Source: a virus. From it: 25,232 bases of DNA. The notes below the pieces were generated by a model. It was given only the letters and a program-made list of their open reading frames with translations, ran no database searches and was not told where the DNA came from. Of this stretch, positions 15,675 to 22,406 are shown in pieces. The translations under genes were made by a program, and so were the position numbers. The stretch is from the IMG/VR virus record IMGVR_UViG_3300042505_001297, positions 1 through 25,232 of that record; one strand, 5' to 3'. The first letter of the stretch is position 1, and each line of letters starts with the position of its first letter.

Positions 15675-16408
15675 CCGAGGAGCAATACCTGCGCGACGTG
15701 GAGATGCGGGCGCGACGTTTCTCCGGCGCGTGGACGGGGACTTCGGGGACGCTGGCGGCCGACTGCATTCGACTTCTGAACATGATCCGAGAACGGAGGG
15801 AATCTGTGTCGAGCACTACTGAATGGTCAACGATCGCCACCACCAACACCGGCCAGCGTGTTCGCCAGCGCAAGGTCTATTCAGCGACGCAGCCGCCTGC
15901 GTCCCACGCTCTCGGCGACGACCTCGACGAGTACGGCGGCGATCCGCCCCAGGTGGTGCCGGAGCGGACGCCGGACCCCGCAAACCCCAAGGACATCATT
16001 GGCTCGACCAAACTTCCCCTCCACCTCTGGCCGGCGACTGCGACGGCCGAGGGGTGCATCGCGCTCCACAACGGAGCCGAGAAGTACGGGCGGATGAACT
16101 GGCGGGCGATCCCCGTGCGGGCGTCGATCTACTACGCCGCGATGCTCCGGCACATGGCAGCGTGGTTCGACGGCGAGGAGGTCGACGAAGAGGGGGTGCG
16201 GCACCTCGGGTCGGCGCTCGCGTGCGCGGCGATCCTGGCCGACGCCCAGGCGGCCGGGACGCTCGTCGACGACCGGAACATCCCCGGCGGATGGCGGCTC
16301 GTCGCCGACAAGCTCACGCCGCAGATCAGCGCCATCAACGAACGGCGGCGCGGGTCGCCGCCTCCCCGGCACTACACGATCGCCGACGCCCCCCACGGAG
16401 GTGCCTGA
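15671..16408 (+). CDS. DUF5664-type protein (dATP/dGTP diphosphohydrolase N-terminal-like)
   Basis: The protein has 245 residues. GTG at 15671 overlaps the previous stop. The first 95 residues are a helical start and a disordered linker. From about 104 on there is a well-formed domain: 'NPKDIIGSTKLPLHLWP', 'ALHNGAEKYGRMNWRAIP', 'VRASIYYAAMLRHMAAWFDG' and 'HLGSALACAAILADAQAAG'. The 'NGA.KYG..NWR' and 'R-H-x..W..GE..D' pattern is that of DUF5664, which I recall being described as the N-terminal region of phage dATP/dGTP diphosphohydrolases. It may hydrolyse or sense purine deoxynucleotides. The activity is inference; the family match is fairly strong. Confidence 0.7.
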   Translation: MTEEQYLRDVEMRARRFSGAWTGTSGTLAADCIRLLNMIRERRESVSSTTEWSTIATTNTGQRVRQRKVYSATQPPASHALGDDLDEYGGDPPQVVPERTPDPANPKDIIGSTKLPLHLWPATATAEGCIALHNGAEKYGRMNWRAIPVRASIYYAAMLRHMAAWFDGEEVDEEGVRHLGSALACAAILADAQAAGTLVDDRNIPGGWRLVADKLTPQISAINERRRGSPPPRHYTIADAPHGGA

Positions 16409-16427
16409 TCACAGGTACACTAGAAGA

Positions 16428-16673
16428 ATGGCCGGCCAGCCTGGCAACGACGCGAGTTTCCGGGTTTCCGGCCGGGGGCGCGAGCCCCTCGCGACGCCTT
16501 CGTCGCCGGGGTTTCACGTTTACGTTCCGTCATACCAGCGGGCTGGAGTCGGCGCGATCACGAGCATCCGCAGCGGGGGCGAATCGGCCCCGGTGAGGAT
16601 GCGGATGTCTGACCTCGAGTACCTGTCGATCGTGTCGGGAATCCCTGTCCGCGACCTCCTGCGAAGGAACTGA
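16428..16673 (+). CDS. small protein, unknown function
   Basis: The protein has 81 residues from the ATG at 16428 (AGAAG just upstream); a GTG at 16401 inside the previous gene would add nine residues. It is basic and partly disordered at the start ('RVSGRGREPLATPSSPGFHV'), with a short ordered end 'RMSDLEYLSIVSGIPVRDLL'. The end could form two short helices for protein contact. No family is recognised. It ends three bases before the next gene. Confidence 0.5.
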   Translation: MAGQPGNDASFRVSGRGREPLATPSSPGFHVYVPSYQRAGVGAITSIRSGGESAPVRMRMSDLEYLSIVSGIPVRDLLRRN

Positions 16674-16676
16674 GCA

Positions 16677-17183
16677 ATGGCGACCGCGATGTCGATCTCG
16701 ACGGCGAACCGTCTGTCCTACTCTCTGGCAGGCGCGCCGGAACTCGGGACGTTGGGCGAGGGGTACGAAACGTCCGTCTCGCGGACCGTCTCCAACGGCA
16801 CCGCGAGCAACCAGGCCAACGCCGCGTGGGCCGAACTCGTCACCGTTCCGGCCGGACAGGTGCTGTCGCTCGACCTCACGAACCTCGCTGCCGAGAAGTT
16901 CAACTTCGCGGGCTACGTTTCGTTCTCCGTCGTCAAGGACGTGATGGTCGTCAACAAGGAGACGGTTGCCGGTCGCTACGTCCTGTGGGGCGTGTCGAGC
17001 CCGTCCGACACGACCGGCTACGCCGCCCGGATCAACCGCAGCGGCGACTACCGGTGGAGCGACTATGCCGACGGCGTGACGCTCACCGCTGGCAACAAGA
17101 CGATCTACGTCGCGAACCCCGGTGCGGCCGCCGTGCTGCTCGAGGTCGCCATCTGCGGAGTCGGCACCTACATCGACAATTGA
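16677..17183 (+). CDS. beta-rich virion-like protein, unknown function
   Basis: The protein has 168 residues. The ATG at 16677 follows AAGGAA. It begins 'MSISTANRLSYSLAGAPELG' after a short lead and is composed almost wholly of predicted strands: 'WAELVTVPAGQVLSLDLTNL', 'FAGYVSFSVVKDVMVVNKE', 'GRYVLWGVSSPSD', 'KTIYVANPGAAAVLLEVAIC'. This resembles a compact jelly-roll or Ig-like domain as in phage decoration or fibre-tip proteins. 'VPAGQVLSLDLTNL' recalls short phage structural proteins with a single beta-sandwich. Its place between the nucleotide genes and the lysis-like block does not define a role. Confidence 0.6.
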   Translation: MATAMSISTANRLSYSLAGAPELGTLGEGYETSVSRTVSNGTASNQANAAWAELVTVPAGQVLSLDLTNLAAEKFNFAGYVSFSVVKDVMVVNKETVAGRYVLWGVSSPSDTTGYAARINRSGDYRWSDYADGVTLTAGNKTIYVANPGAAAVLLEVAICGVGTYIDN

Positions 17184-17191
17184 GGCACCAC

Positions 17192-17569
17192 ATGACGGGC
17201 GTGACCCCTGAGTTCCTGCAAGCCGAGGTCATGGAGTTCCTCGGGTCCGCTCGCGAGAAGGCCCGCGGCGGCCTTACGCGAGACGAGTTCACCGTCCTGC
17301 GCGACGAACTCGTCGTGCTCGCCGTCCACGGTCTGGAGGGGGTGACGCTCGCCGGACCGGACAAGAAAGCGTGGGTGCTGTCGGTCGTCGGTTTGCTCGT
17401 CGACGCCGTCGGCGTGTCGCTGCTGCCAGCCCCGCTCGCATTCCTCTGGCCGGTTGTTGGCCCGTTCATCCGCTCGCGGGTTGTGTCCGCCACCTCCGGC
17501 GCGATTGAGACGGCGCTGACTGCCCTGCGATTCCGTTTGCCCGTGTCCGCCACCACCGGAGCCGCGTGA
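17192..17569 (+). CDS. small protein with hydrophobic segment, holin-like candidate
   Basis: The protein has 125 residues. The ATG at 17192 follows GAGG. An amphipathic, charged N-terminal half ('EVMEFLGSAREKARGGLTRD') is followed by a hydrophobic stretch from about residue 63 to 92 ('WVLSVVGLLVDAVGVSLLPA', 'PLAFLWPVVGPFI') and a basic/polar tail. This could be one long or two short membrane helices. It starts a run of small membrane proteins around a peptidase, which suggests a holin or envelope role, but no holin family signature is recognised. It overlaps the next gene by the GTGATG junction. Confidence 0.5.
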   Translation: MTGVTPEFLQAEVMEFLGSAREKARGGLTRDEFTVLRDELVVLAVHGLEGVTLAGPDKKAWVLSVVGLLVDAVGVSLLPAPLAFLWPVVGPFIRSRVVSATSGAIETALTALRFRLPVSATTGAA

Positions 17570-18201
17570 TGCCGCCCTTCTGGATGCTCGCAGTCGGCGC
17601 TGCCGTGGCCTACCTGGTCTGGTCGCGGCCGTCGCAGCCGCAGCCCCTGCCGCCCATTCCGCCGATCGGCCCTCCAGGCATCAAGCCGCTGGGGATGCCG
17701 GGGGCGGCGTCGCAGGGCGGCCCGCACCCGCTCACGCTCCTGGCGATCCTCGCCGCCGGCGGGATGATCGCGTTCTCGATTCTGGAATCTAGAACGCCAG
17801 CCCCCGCCCCCGCCCCCGGCCCGGCGCCGGTCGTCGGCCTTGACCTACGCGGCTCGTTCGTCGGCCAGGACGCCAGCGTCGACGCCGGGGTGACGGCAGC
17901 GTTGCTCGCAGAAATCGCCGACGTCCTCGAGTACGACGGCGCGCCAACCTCCGGCGCCGAGCCTCGCCTGCGGACCGGCGCGCAGTTCGACGACCTTCGC
18001 CGCAGTGCGAGGGAACTCCGCTGCCGGGGCGTCCTCCTCGGGCAGAAGCACCCGCTGGCGAGGGACGCAATCGCGAAGTACCTCGACGCGGCGGTCGGCA
18101 CCGATGGCGGGCCGGTGGACGCCGCCGGCCGAGCGAAGTGGGTGGCGGCCTACCGTGAAATCGCCCGCGCAGCCTCCCAGGCCGCAGGAGTATCCCGATG
18201 A
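17569..18201 (+). CDS. two-helix membrane protein, unknown function
   Basis: The protein has 210 residues from the ATG at 17569 (a GTG one codon earlier is also possible). A first membrane helix lies at about 4-18 ('FWMLAVGAAVAYLVW'), then a Pro-rich loop with PPIPPIGPPG, a second helix 'LTLLAILAAGGMIAFSIL' at about 55-72, and a Pro/Ala linker. The C-terminal soluble half (about 90-210) is helical ('GVTAALLAEIADVLEYDG', 'QFDDLRRSARELRCRGVLLG'). No known motif is present. It overlaps the peptidase gene by ATGA, so the two are likely translated together and may act together at the membrane. Confidence 0.6.
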   Translation: MPPFWMLAVGAAVAYLVWSRPSQPQPLPPIPPIGPPGIKPLGMPGAASQGGPHPLTLLAILAAGGMIAFSILESRTPAPAPAPGPAPVVGLDLRGSFVGQDASVDAGVTAALLAEIADVLEYDGAPTSGAEPRLRTGAQFDDLRRSARELRCRGVLLGQKHPLARDAIAKYLDAAVGTDGGPVDAAGRAKWVAAYREIARAASQAAGVSR

Positions 18202-19334
18202 CGCGATCGGCGAGGGCATGGTCGTGGTCGGCGATCCTCTTTGTGATCGTCGCGGCAGCACTCGGGGCGCTCGTCGACCGGGCGACGCACCGGCTTGCCG
18301 ACACCGTCGAAGACCGGTTTGGGTATACCCCAGACCCGCAGGGGACGCGCGAGTTCCTCGCCGAGCTTGAGCACCCGACGTTCGGCGACGCCGCCGAGGA
18401 AGCCGTCGCCAAGGTGCAGTACCGGGACACCTTCCCGTACCGACACCTCGACAAGGCGCACCGCTCCGTCTACGGGGTGCCGTGGCAGTCGCTCAACCAG
18501 GGCAACCACGGTTCGTGCGTGTCGTTTGCGTTCGCGCTCGCGTCTCGAGTGGGGCAAAGCTGCGATTGGGTCGTCGGCCGCATGCCGATGCCGCCTCCAG
18601 AATGCGCGACGGAGCCGATCTACGGGGGGTCGCGCACACTCGGGAGGCTCCCGCCTCTCAAGGTTCCGCCGTTCGGCACCGAGACGAACAACGGCGGGGA
18701 CGGGAGCTACGGGGCGGCGGCGGCGCGGTGGGTTGCGGGCCTCGACAAGCTTCGGCGTGGCGGCATCCTGTACCGGCAGAAGTACGGGGCGCTCGACCTA
18801 TCGGACTACTCCATCCCACGGTCGCGCGACTGGGGTCGCGTCGGCGTCCCCGACGACCTCGCGCAGTTGGCGTTTGAGCATCGCGCCCAGGCAGTCGCCC
18901 AGGTCAACACCTGGGACGAACTCTGCGCCGCCCTGGAGTCGGGCTATGCGGTGGTGCTGTGCTCGTCGGTTGGCTACGGCGGCACGACCGTCACCGACGC
19001 GGACGGATTTCTTCCAAGGGGGTCGTCTTGGAGTCACGCGGTTTGCGTGGTCGCGACCAGGCATGCCAGGAACGCGCCGAAGGACGGGTCGGTCAAGAAT
19101 CCTCGAGACGGCGCCCTCATCCAAAACAGTTGGGGAACGCAGTGGCTGCGTTACGGCGGGCGGTGGCCTGCCGATCAACCGGCCGGCTCGTTTTGGGCCG
19201 AGCGTCGCCACGTCGAGGCCGCCCTGGCGCAAGGCGACTCGTTCGCCGTCGGTGGCGTGGACGGATTCCGCTACCGAGACATCGATCACGCTGCGTGGTT
19301 CCAGCCTCAACCGTCACCCTCGACCCCGGAGTGA
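18198..19334 (+). CDS. papain-like (C1A) cysteine peptidase with N-terminal membrane anchor
   Basis: The protein has 378 residues. The ATG at 18198 overlaps the previous stop (ATGA) and follows AGGAG. An N-terminal hydrophobic helix (about 10-26, 'WSAILFVIVAAALGALV') after basic residues is a signal anchor or signal peptide. The catalytic set of papain-family enzymes is complete: Q101 and C107 in 'LNQGNHGSCVSFAFALAS', H280 in 'SSWSHAVCVV' and N310 in 'LIQNSWGTQWL'. There is no clear propeptide; residues 30-95 may serve as one. The protein would act outside the cytoplasm or at the membrane. Its place among small membrane proteins points to host lysis, envelope breakdown or processing of a surface protein (inference). 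No standard muramidase or amidase is visible in the window. Confidence 0.9.
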   Translation: MTRSARAWSWSAILFVIVAAALGALVDRATHRLADTVEDRFGYTPDPQGTREFLAELEHPTFGDAAEEAVAKVQYRDTFPYRHLDKAHRSVYGVPWQSLNQGNHGSCVSFAFALASRVGQSCDWVVGRMPMPPPECATEPIYGGSRTLGRLPPLKVPPFGTETNNGGDGSYGAAAARWVAGLDKLRRGGILYRQKYGALDLSDYSIPRSRDWGRVGVPDDLAQLAFEHRAQAVAQVNTWDELCAALESGYAVVLCSSVGYGGTTVTDADGFLPRGSSWSHAVCVVATRHARNAPKDGSVKNPRDGALIQNSWGTQWLRYGGRWPADQPAGSFWAERRHVEAALAQGDSFAVGGVDGFRYRDIDHAAWFQPQPSPSTPE

Positions 19335-19337
19335 TCG

Positions 19338-19619
19338 ATGCTCATCGACAGGAAGATGCTCACCGTTGTGCTGGTGGCGGTCGCGATTGGGTGGTGGCTG
19401 GGCTCGAGTAATCGCTCGCCGCTCAACCCCCACCCCGTGCCGGACCGTCCGGTGCTGTCGGCGCTGGTTCGGGTGACAAGGTCGCTCGCGCGGCTCGGCT
19501 TGTGGGTGGCGCTGGCCGGCGAGCAAACCCCGCCCCCGGAGCCCTCGCAGCAATTGGTTCGCGCGCCGTCGGTCGACGCCGACGGGCATCGAATCCTCGA
19601 CCACCGGGAGGGTTGGTGA
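19338..19619 (+). CDS. small membrane protein, unknown function
   Basis: The protein has 93 residues. The ATG at 19338 follows GGAG and lies three bases after the peptidase stop. An N-terminal helix 'MLTVVLVAVAIGWWLGSS' (about 7-24) resembles a signal anchor, and a second, weaker hydrophobic stretch 'LARLGLWVALAG' lies near 50-61. The rest is Pro/Ser-rich and soluble. Size, anchor and position after a peptidase gene would suit a spanin-like or accessory lysis protein, but there is no lipobox or coiled coil to support that. It overlaps the next gene at GTGA. Confidence 0.55.
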   Translation: MLIDRKMLTVVLVAVAIGWWLGSSNRSPLNPHPVPDRPVLSALVRVTRSLARLGLWVALAGEQTPPPEPSQQLVRAPSVDADGHRILDHREGW

Positions 19620-19621
19620 GC

Positions 19622-19783
19622 ATGGACCCGATTCTGTTTGAGATCGTCGCCTGGATAGCCGGCGTCGCCGCCATCGGGTCCGCCGTTGGCGTGTTGATCG
19701 TCCTCGCTGGCTGGTGGCTGTTCGCGCGGCTGTCGGCGTCGATCTCTGCCTTTATCGATCGCGACGAAGGAGGAAGCCAGTGA
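19622..19783 (+). CDS. very small single-helix membrane protein
   Basis: The protein has 53 residues from the ATG at 19622; GTG at 19616, overlapping the previous stop, would add two. A long hydrophobic segment ('IVAWIAGVAAIGSAVGVLIV', then 'LAGWWLFARL') fills most of the chain and is followed by the charged end 'SAFIDRDEGGSQ'. One long or two tightly packed membrane helices are likely. This is a plausible pinholin or holin candidate by size and composition only. The stop overlaps the next start (GTGA), and GAAGGAGGAAG serves as the next ribosome site. Confidence 0.5.
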   Translation: MDPILFEIVAWIAGVAAIGSAVGVLIVLAGWWLFARLSASISAFIDRDEGGSQ

Positions 19784-20058
19784 CCCTCTACCGCTCCTTG
19801 ATCGCCCTGCTCGCCTCCCTGTCCGCCGATCCGGCCGAGGTCGACCGCGAGCATCCTCGAGCCGCTGCGGCGGTGGCCGCCGCCTATGCGTCGTTTGCCC
19901 CCGACGCCCCGCCGGAGCCACCCTCCCCGCCCCCGGCGGTTGGTTGTGGGTGCGGTTCGGATTGCGTCCACGCCGTCTACAAGCCCGACGGCAAAATCGA
20001 AATGCCGTGCGAGCGAGACTGCGGCTGCGGATGTCGGTTGTCCGGCGAGGAGGAATGA
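19780..20058 (+). CDS. small cysteine-rich protein
   Basis: The protein has 92 residues from GTG at 19780, with AAGGAGG upstream. The N-terminal half is helical and Ala-rich ('LYRSLIALLASLSADPAEVD', 'RAAAAVAAAYASF'), and a Pro-rich hinge follows. The last 30 residues hold eight cysteines, 'CGCGSDC', 'VYKPDGKIEMPC' and 'DCGCGC', arranged like a small metal-binding knuckle or disulphide module. I have a memory of similar short proteins with 'YKPDG' and Cys clusters in planctomycete prophages, not confirmed here. The function is unknown; zinc or iron-sulphur binding is possible. It ends on the TGATG junction with the next gene. Confidence 0.6.
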   Translation: MTLYRSLIALLASLSADPAEVDREHPRAAAAVAAAYASFAPDAPPEPPSPPPAVGCGCGSDCVHAVYKPDGKIEMPCERDCGCGCRLSGEEE

Positions 20059-20438
20059 TGTCCGCCCCCGCCATGCCGGAGATCGACATCCTCGTCGCCT
20101 GGACCCGCCAGCACCTGGGGGTGCGGGCAGTCGCAGCCGGGCCGGAAGCGACCGACGAGCTCGTCCGGCTCCTCCTGCGGCATTGGCCGCACCACGCGCT
20201 CGACCGGCTGGCGTCGAACTCCCCGCACCACCGGGGCATCGTCCACGTTGGCCTGCTCGCGCGCGCCCAGGTGCGGGAGGTCTGGGAGGCCCGGCACGGC
20301 GTGTCGCCGGAGTGGGAGTCTATCCACGCGGGGTTGGTTGGGACGGCGTGGATTCTGCTTCTGGAAACGTGGTTCGTCGACCACTCCCAGCGGGCGAAGT
20401 TCCGCGAATACTCGCGGGCGCTCGCCCCCCGGCGCTAA
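20058..20438 (+). CDS. small helical protein, unknown function; last gene of the plus-strand operon
   Basis: The protein has 126 residues. The ATG at 20058 shares a base with the previous stop and follows GAGGAGG. The chain is soluble and mostly helical: 'ATDELVRLLLRHWPHHALDR', 'VGLLARAQVREVWEARHG', 'LVGTAWILLLETWFVDHSQ'. Four His-containing helices with W and R residues give no known motif. It ends exactly where a minus-strand ORF also ends (convergent overlap of three bases at 20435-20438), so no terminator space exists between the two operons. Confidence 0.6.
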   Translation: MSAPAMPEIDILVAWTRQHLGVRAVAAGPEATDELVRLLLRHWPHHALDRLASNSPHHRGIVHVGLLARAQVREVWEARHGVSPEWESIHAGLVGTAWILLLETWFVDHSQRAKFREYSRALAPRR

Positions 20439-20563
20439 AGGCCCAGAATCACCCCCAGAAGGTCGCGGACGGCACGGGCGAGCGTGGAGTCGCTTCCCAG
20501 TTCCTGCCCGAGCCTGACAAGCACGAGGGCTTGCAGGACGCCGTCCCAAGTCAGCCGACGCAT
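20435..20563 (-). CDS. very small protein, unknown function
   Basis: The protein has 42 residues and starts 'MRRLTWDGVLQALVLVRLG'. The ATG (complement of 20561-20563) overlaps the end of the prim-pol gene by 13 bases and has a good GAGGTG ribosome site five bases upstream. It is amphipathic and helical, with basic and Leu/Val-rich sides. It ends convergently on the last plus-strand gene. Short length makes chance possible, but the ribosome site and fit at the end of the operon support it. Confidence 0.45.
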   Translation of the reverse strand: MRRLTWDGVLQALVLVRLGQELGSDSTLARAVRDLLGVILGL

Positions 20564-21048
20564 GCGAGCACCTCGTCGAGGATCGCCGCAGGCAGATCGG
20601 CCACCGGCGTGTTGGTTGGGGTGAGCAGCCATTCGTACCGGCCCCCGGCGGGGTGTCGGGACGGCGGGAGGACGGACTGGGCGGCGCGCCCGCCGATCCG
20701 GACTTCGAGCGGACCGGCATGAAGGAACGCCACGGCCGGGAGATTGGTTGTCCACTTGAACAGCCGGTGCTCGCCCCGGTGCGACCGCCATGTCGGCGTG
20801 GGGAGGTCGAGGACGCCCATCTGGGCGAGAGCATCGCGCCCCGCCGGTTCGTCGAACTCGACATCGATCAGACCGGACGCGGGGCCGAGGAGTAGGCCGA
20901 CGCCGGACCCCGACCGCAGCCATGCGGCCACGGTGTCGGGGTCGGTTGTCGCCCTGTCGGGCCAGCCTGCTCCGAGCGGGCGCTTCTCGCCCCTCGCGAG
21001 TCGCACCATGCGGGCGCCGGAGGCGAGAAGGTGGCGGATGTCGTCCAT
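20551..21048 (-). CDS. stand-alone prim-pol (bifunctional primase/polymerase) domain protein
   Basis: The protein has 165 residues. The ATG (complement of 21046-21048) has GGAGAA upstream; a longer frame to 21204 overlaps the preceding gene and is less likely. It shows the compact prim-pol core: 'KRPLGAGWPDRATTD' at 22-36, 'GVGLLLGPASGLIDVEFDEP' at 49-68 with acidic pair D62/E64 for metal binding, 'WRSHRGEHRLFKW' at 87-99 and 'EVRIGGRAAQSVLPPSRHP' at 115-133 followed by GGRYEW. These match archaeo-eukaryotic primase-like prim-pol domains of phage and plasmid replication proteins. A C-terminal helicase domain, often fused in this family, is absent. A role in priming phage replication is inferred. 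Confidence 0.85.
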   Translation of the reverse strand: MDDIRHLLASGARMVRLARGEKRPLGAGWPDRATTDPDTVAAWLRSGSGVGLLLGPASGLIDVEFDEPAGRDALAQMGVLDLPTPTWRSHRGEHRLFKWTTNLPAVAFLHAGPLEVRIGGRAAQSVLPPSRHPAGGRYEWLLTPTNTPVADLPAAILDEVLACVG

Positions 21049-21104
21049 CGGTTGGTTCTCCGTTGGTTGTGGGTTGTGGTTGTCTTGGTGTCGTCGGTCG
21101 GTGG

Positions 21105-21443
21105 TCAGGCGGTCGCCGCTTCGGCCCTCATCAAGGCGTGGGCGATTTCGGGAATCGCGCCCAAGCCGTCGTTGTGCGACCAGTTCGGCAGCGCTCGCGC
21201 CCATCGTAAGTTGACGGAGGCATGGTCGGAATAGCAGGCCGCTAGGTAGCGGGTCGCTAGCGTCAGCCGCAGCCGATCCAGCCGCATCGGTCGGTGCGGA
21301 AGGACGCGGGTTGTCGTGCCGGCGATCGTTGCTACCCAGCCGTCGCGGACCTTGCGGAACTGAAGCTCGACGTGGGGGTGCGATTCAACGAATGCGTCGG
21401 CGTCGGCGGCGTTGTCGATCCATCGGACATCGAAAGCGGTCAT
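21105..21443 (-). CDS. hypothetical protein of the early operon
   Basis: The protein has 112 residues from the ATG at 21443 (complement), with AAAGGAA upstream. It begins 'MTAFDVRWIDNAADADAFVE', then 'HVELQFRKVRDGWVATIAG' (strand-rich) and 'DRLRLTLATRYLAACYSDHA', ending in an Ala-rich helix. A small alpha/beta protein with no recognised motif. It lies 57 bases upstream of the prim-pol gene, and a strong hairpin separates it from the gene before it. Confidence 0.6.
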   Translation of the reverse strand: MTAFDVRWIDNAADADAFVESHPHVELQFRKVRDGWVATIAGTTTRVLPHRPMRLDRLRLTLATRYLAACYSDHASVNLRWARALPNWSHNDGLGAIPEIAHALMRAEAATA

Positions 21444-21469
21444 CGTTCGTTCCTTTTCCTGAGGTGTTG

Positions 21470-21494
21470 CCCGCCCGGCGAAGTGCCGGGCGGG
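21470..21494 (-). terminator. strong GC hairpin between early genes (terminator or attenuator)
   Basis: CCCGCCCGGC (21470-21479) and GCCGGGCGGG (21485-21494) form a perfect 10-bp stem with a five-base loop. It begins eight bases after the stop of the upstream minus-strand gene. No T-run follows, so it is not a textbook intrinsic terminator. Partial termination, mRNA stabilisation or processing between two early genes are the options. Confidence 0.5.
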
Positions 21495-21501
21495 GGGCGA
21501 A

Positions 21502-22002
21502 TCAAGCGGTGGCAACAGCGCCGACTACATCGGCGGCACGGTCGGCCCCGATGATGCGGGCGACGGCGGCACGGTAGATGTCGACAAGGTAAACGGAAGA
21601 CGGCTCGCCGCAGTCCGCCATTTCCACCATGTGCAACCACCATCCGGGGAGGTCGCCGCCGTCGGAGGTGGGCAGATTGCAGGCAATGTCCGACGCCCCG
21701 TAGTTGCGACGGCCGAAGACGGCAGCAGGGACATCCGGGGCGAGAACCGGGACGCCGTCGAACGTCGCGGAGCGGAGGATGGCGGCGGTGGAGAGGTCGT
21801 CTGCGGTCCAGTCGTCGTAGCTGGCGTGGATGGTCGCGATCAGCGCTTCGATGGGTGATGCAAAGTCACGAACGACGTTGCCGATCGGCTCGCATTCGTA
21901 GCCGTTGTCGATTTCGATGTCGCAATCGGGATCGTGCCAATCGGCGCGAAGGGTGTATTCGGTGTCGCGGATGGTCGCGGTGATCATGGTGTCGGCGTTC
22001 AT
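21502..22002 (-). CDS. hypothetical protein, first gene of an operator-controlled early operon
   Basis: The protein has 166 residues from the ATG at 22002 (complement), GGAG upstream. It begins with strands 'MITATIRDTEYTLRADWHD', 'CDIEIDNGYECEP', then a helical part 'FASPIEALIATIHASYDDW', and ends 'VYLVDIYRAAVARIIGADRA'. The sequence is acidic, like many small phage early proteins that contact host or phage enzymes. No family is recognised. The promoter at 22053-22082 with an embedded palindrome would give a leader of roughly 45 bases, and transcription could run on to the prim-pol gene. Confidence 0.65.
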   Translation of the reverse strand: MNADTMITATIRDTEYTLRADWHDPDCDIEIDNGYECEPIGNVVRDFASPIEALIATIHASYDDWTADDLSTAAILRSATFDGVPVLAPDVPAAVFGRRNYGASDIACNLPTSDGGDLPGWWLHMVEMADCGEPSSVYLVDIYRAAVARIIGADRAADVVGAVATA

Positions 22003-22052
22003 GGGAGAGCTCCGGGGAGGTTGGTGGTGTCGGGGAATCCCCCGCCGCGGTA

Positions 22053-22103
22053 GATATACCCGATATCGGGATATCAGTGCAAGAGGGGAGAGAAAAAGTT
22101 TTT
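22053..22103 (-). promoter_or_regulatory. promoter with palindromic operator, copy A
   Basis: Read on the minus strand: -35 TTGCAC (complement of 22077-22082), 18 bases, -10 TATATC (22053-22058). The spacer contains the perfect palindrome CCCGATATCGGG (22059-22070), flanked by TATA/ATAT that widen the symmetry. An AAAAACTTTTT tract lies upstream (22093-22103), like an UP element. Copy D at 24948-25001 shares the whole arrangement, including the C-rich stretch between tract and -35. It would drive the 22002 gene and those behind it. Confidence 0.7.
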
Positions 22104-22106
22104 CGA

Positions 22107-22331
22107 TTACTGCTGCGCACCGGGAAGAAGCACCTCTTCCACGTCGACGCCGTAGACGGACAGCGTCACGCTCGAGCCTGCCGGCGTGACCTTGAACCAG
22201 GCTCGGCCGGTCGCGTAATCGACTTCGTATTCCGTCTTGCAGTTCCACATCGTCTCGAGGAACTCCATCCTCCCCCGGAACTCGTCGCAGAGCTTGTCGA
22301 GCTTTTGCCTGGATCGTTTTCGTTTCGCCAT
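22107..22331 (-). CDS. small hypothetical protein
   Basis: The protein has 74 residues from the ATG at 22331 (complement), with GAGG upstream. A basic N-terminus ('MAKRKRSRQKLDKLCDEFRG') leads into a helix, followed by strands 'KTEYEVDYATGRAWFKVTP' and 'SVTLSVYGVDVEEVLL'. The layout (basic helix then a small sheet) could bind nucleic acid, but no motif is decisive. It has its own promoter-like -10 and palindrome just upstream, so it is probably an independently controlled early gene. Confidence 0.6.
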   Translation of the reverse strand: MAKRKRSRQKLDKLCDEFRGRMEFLETMWNCKTEYEVDYATGRAWFKVTPAGSSVTLSVYGVDVEEVLLPGAQQ

Positions 22332-22351
22332 TATCGGCCTCGCTGCTCTAT

Positions 22352-22369
22352 CCCGATGTCGGGATTGTA
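22352..22369 (-). promoter_or_regulatory. -10 element with palindromic operator, copy B
   Basis: On the minus strand a good -10 box TACAAT (complement of 22364-22369) is followed directly by CCCGACATCGGG (22352-22363), a one-mismatch form of the palindrome in the other promoters. Here the operator covers the likely start point rather than the spacer. No convincing -35 is visible. It would control the gene starting at 22331. Confidence 0.6.
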
Positions 22370-22406
22370 GGGCGGCAGTGTGCCGCGATCGGAAATGAAA
22401 AGGGAA

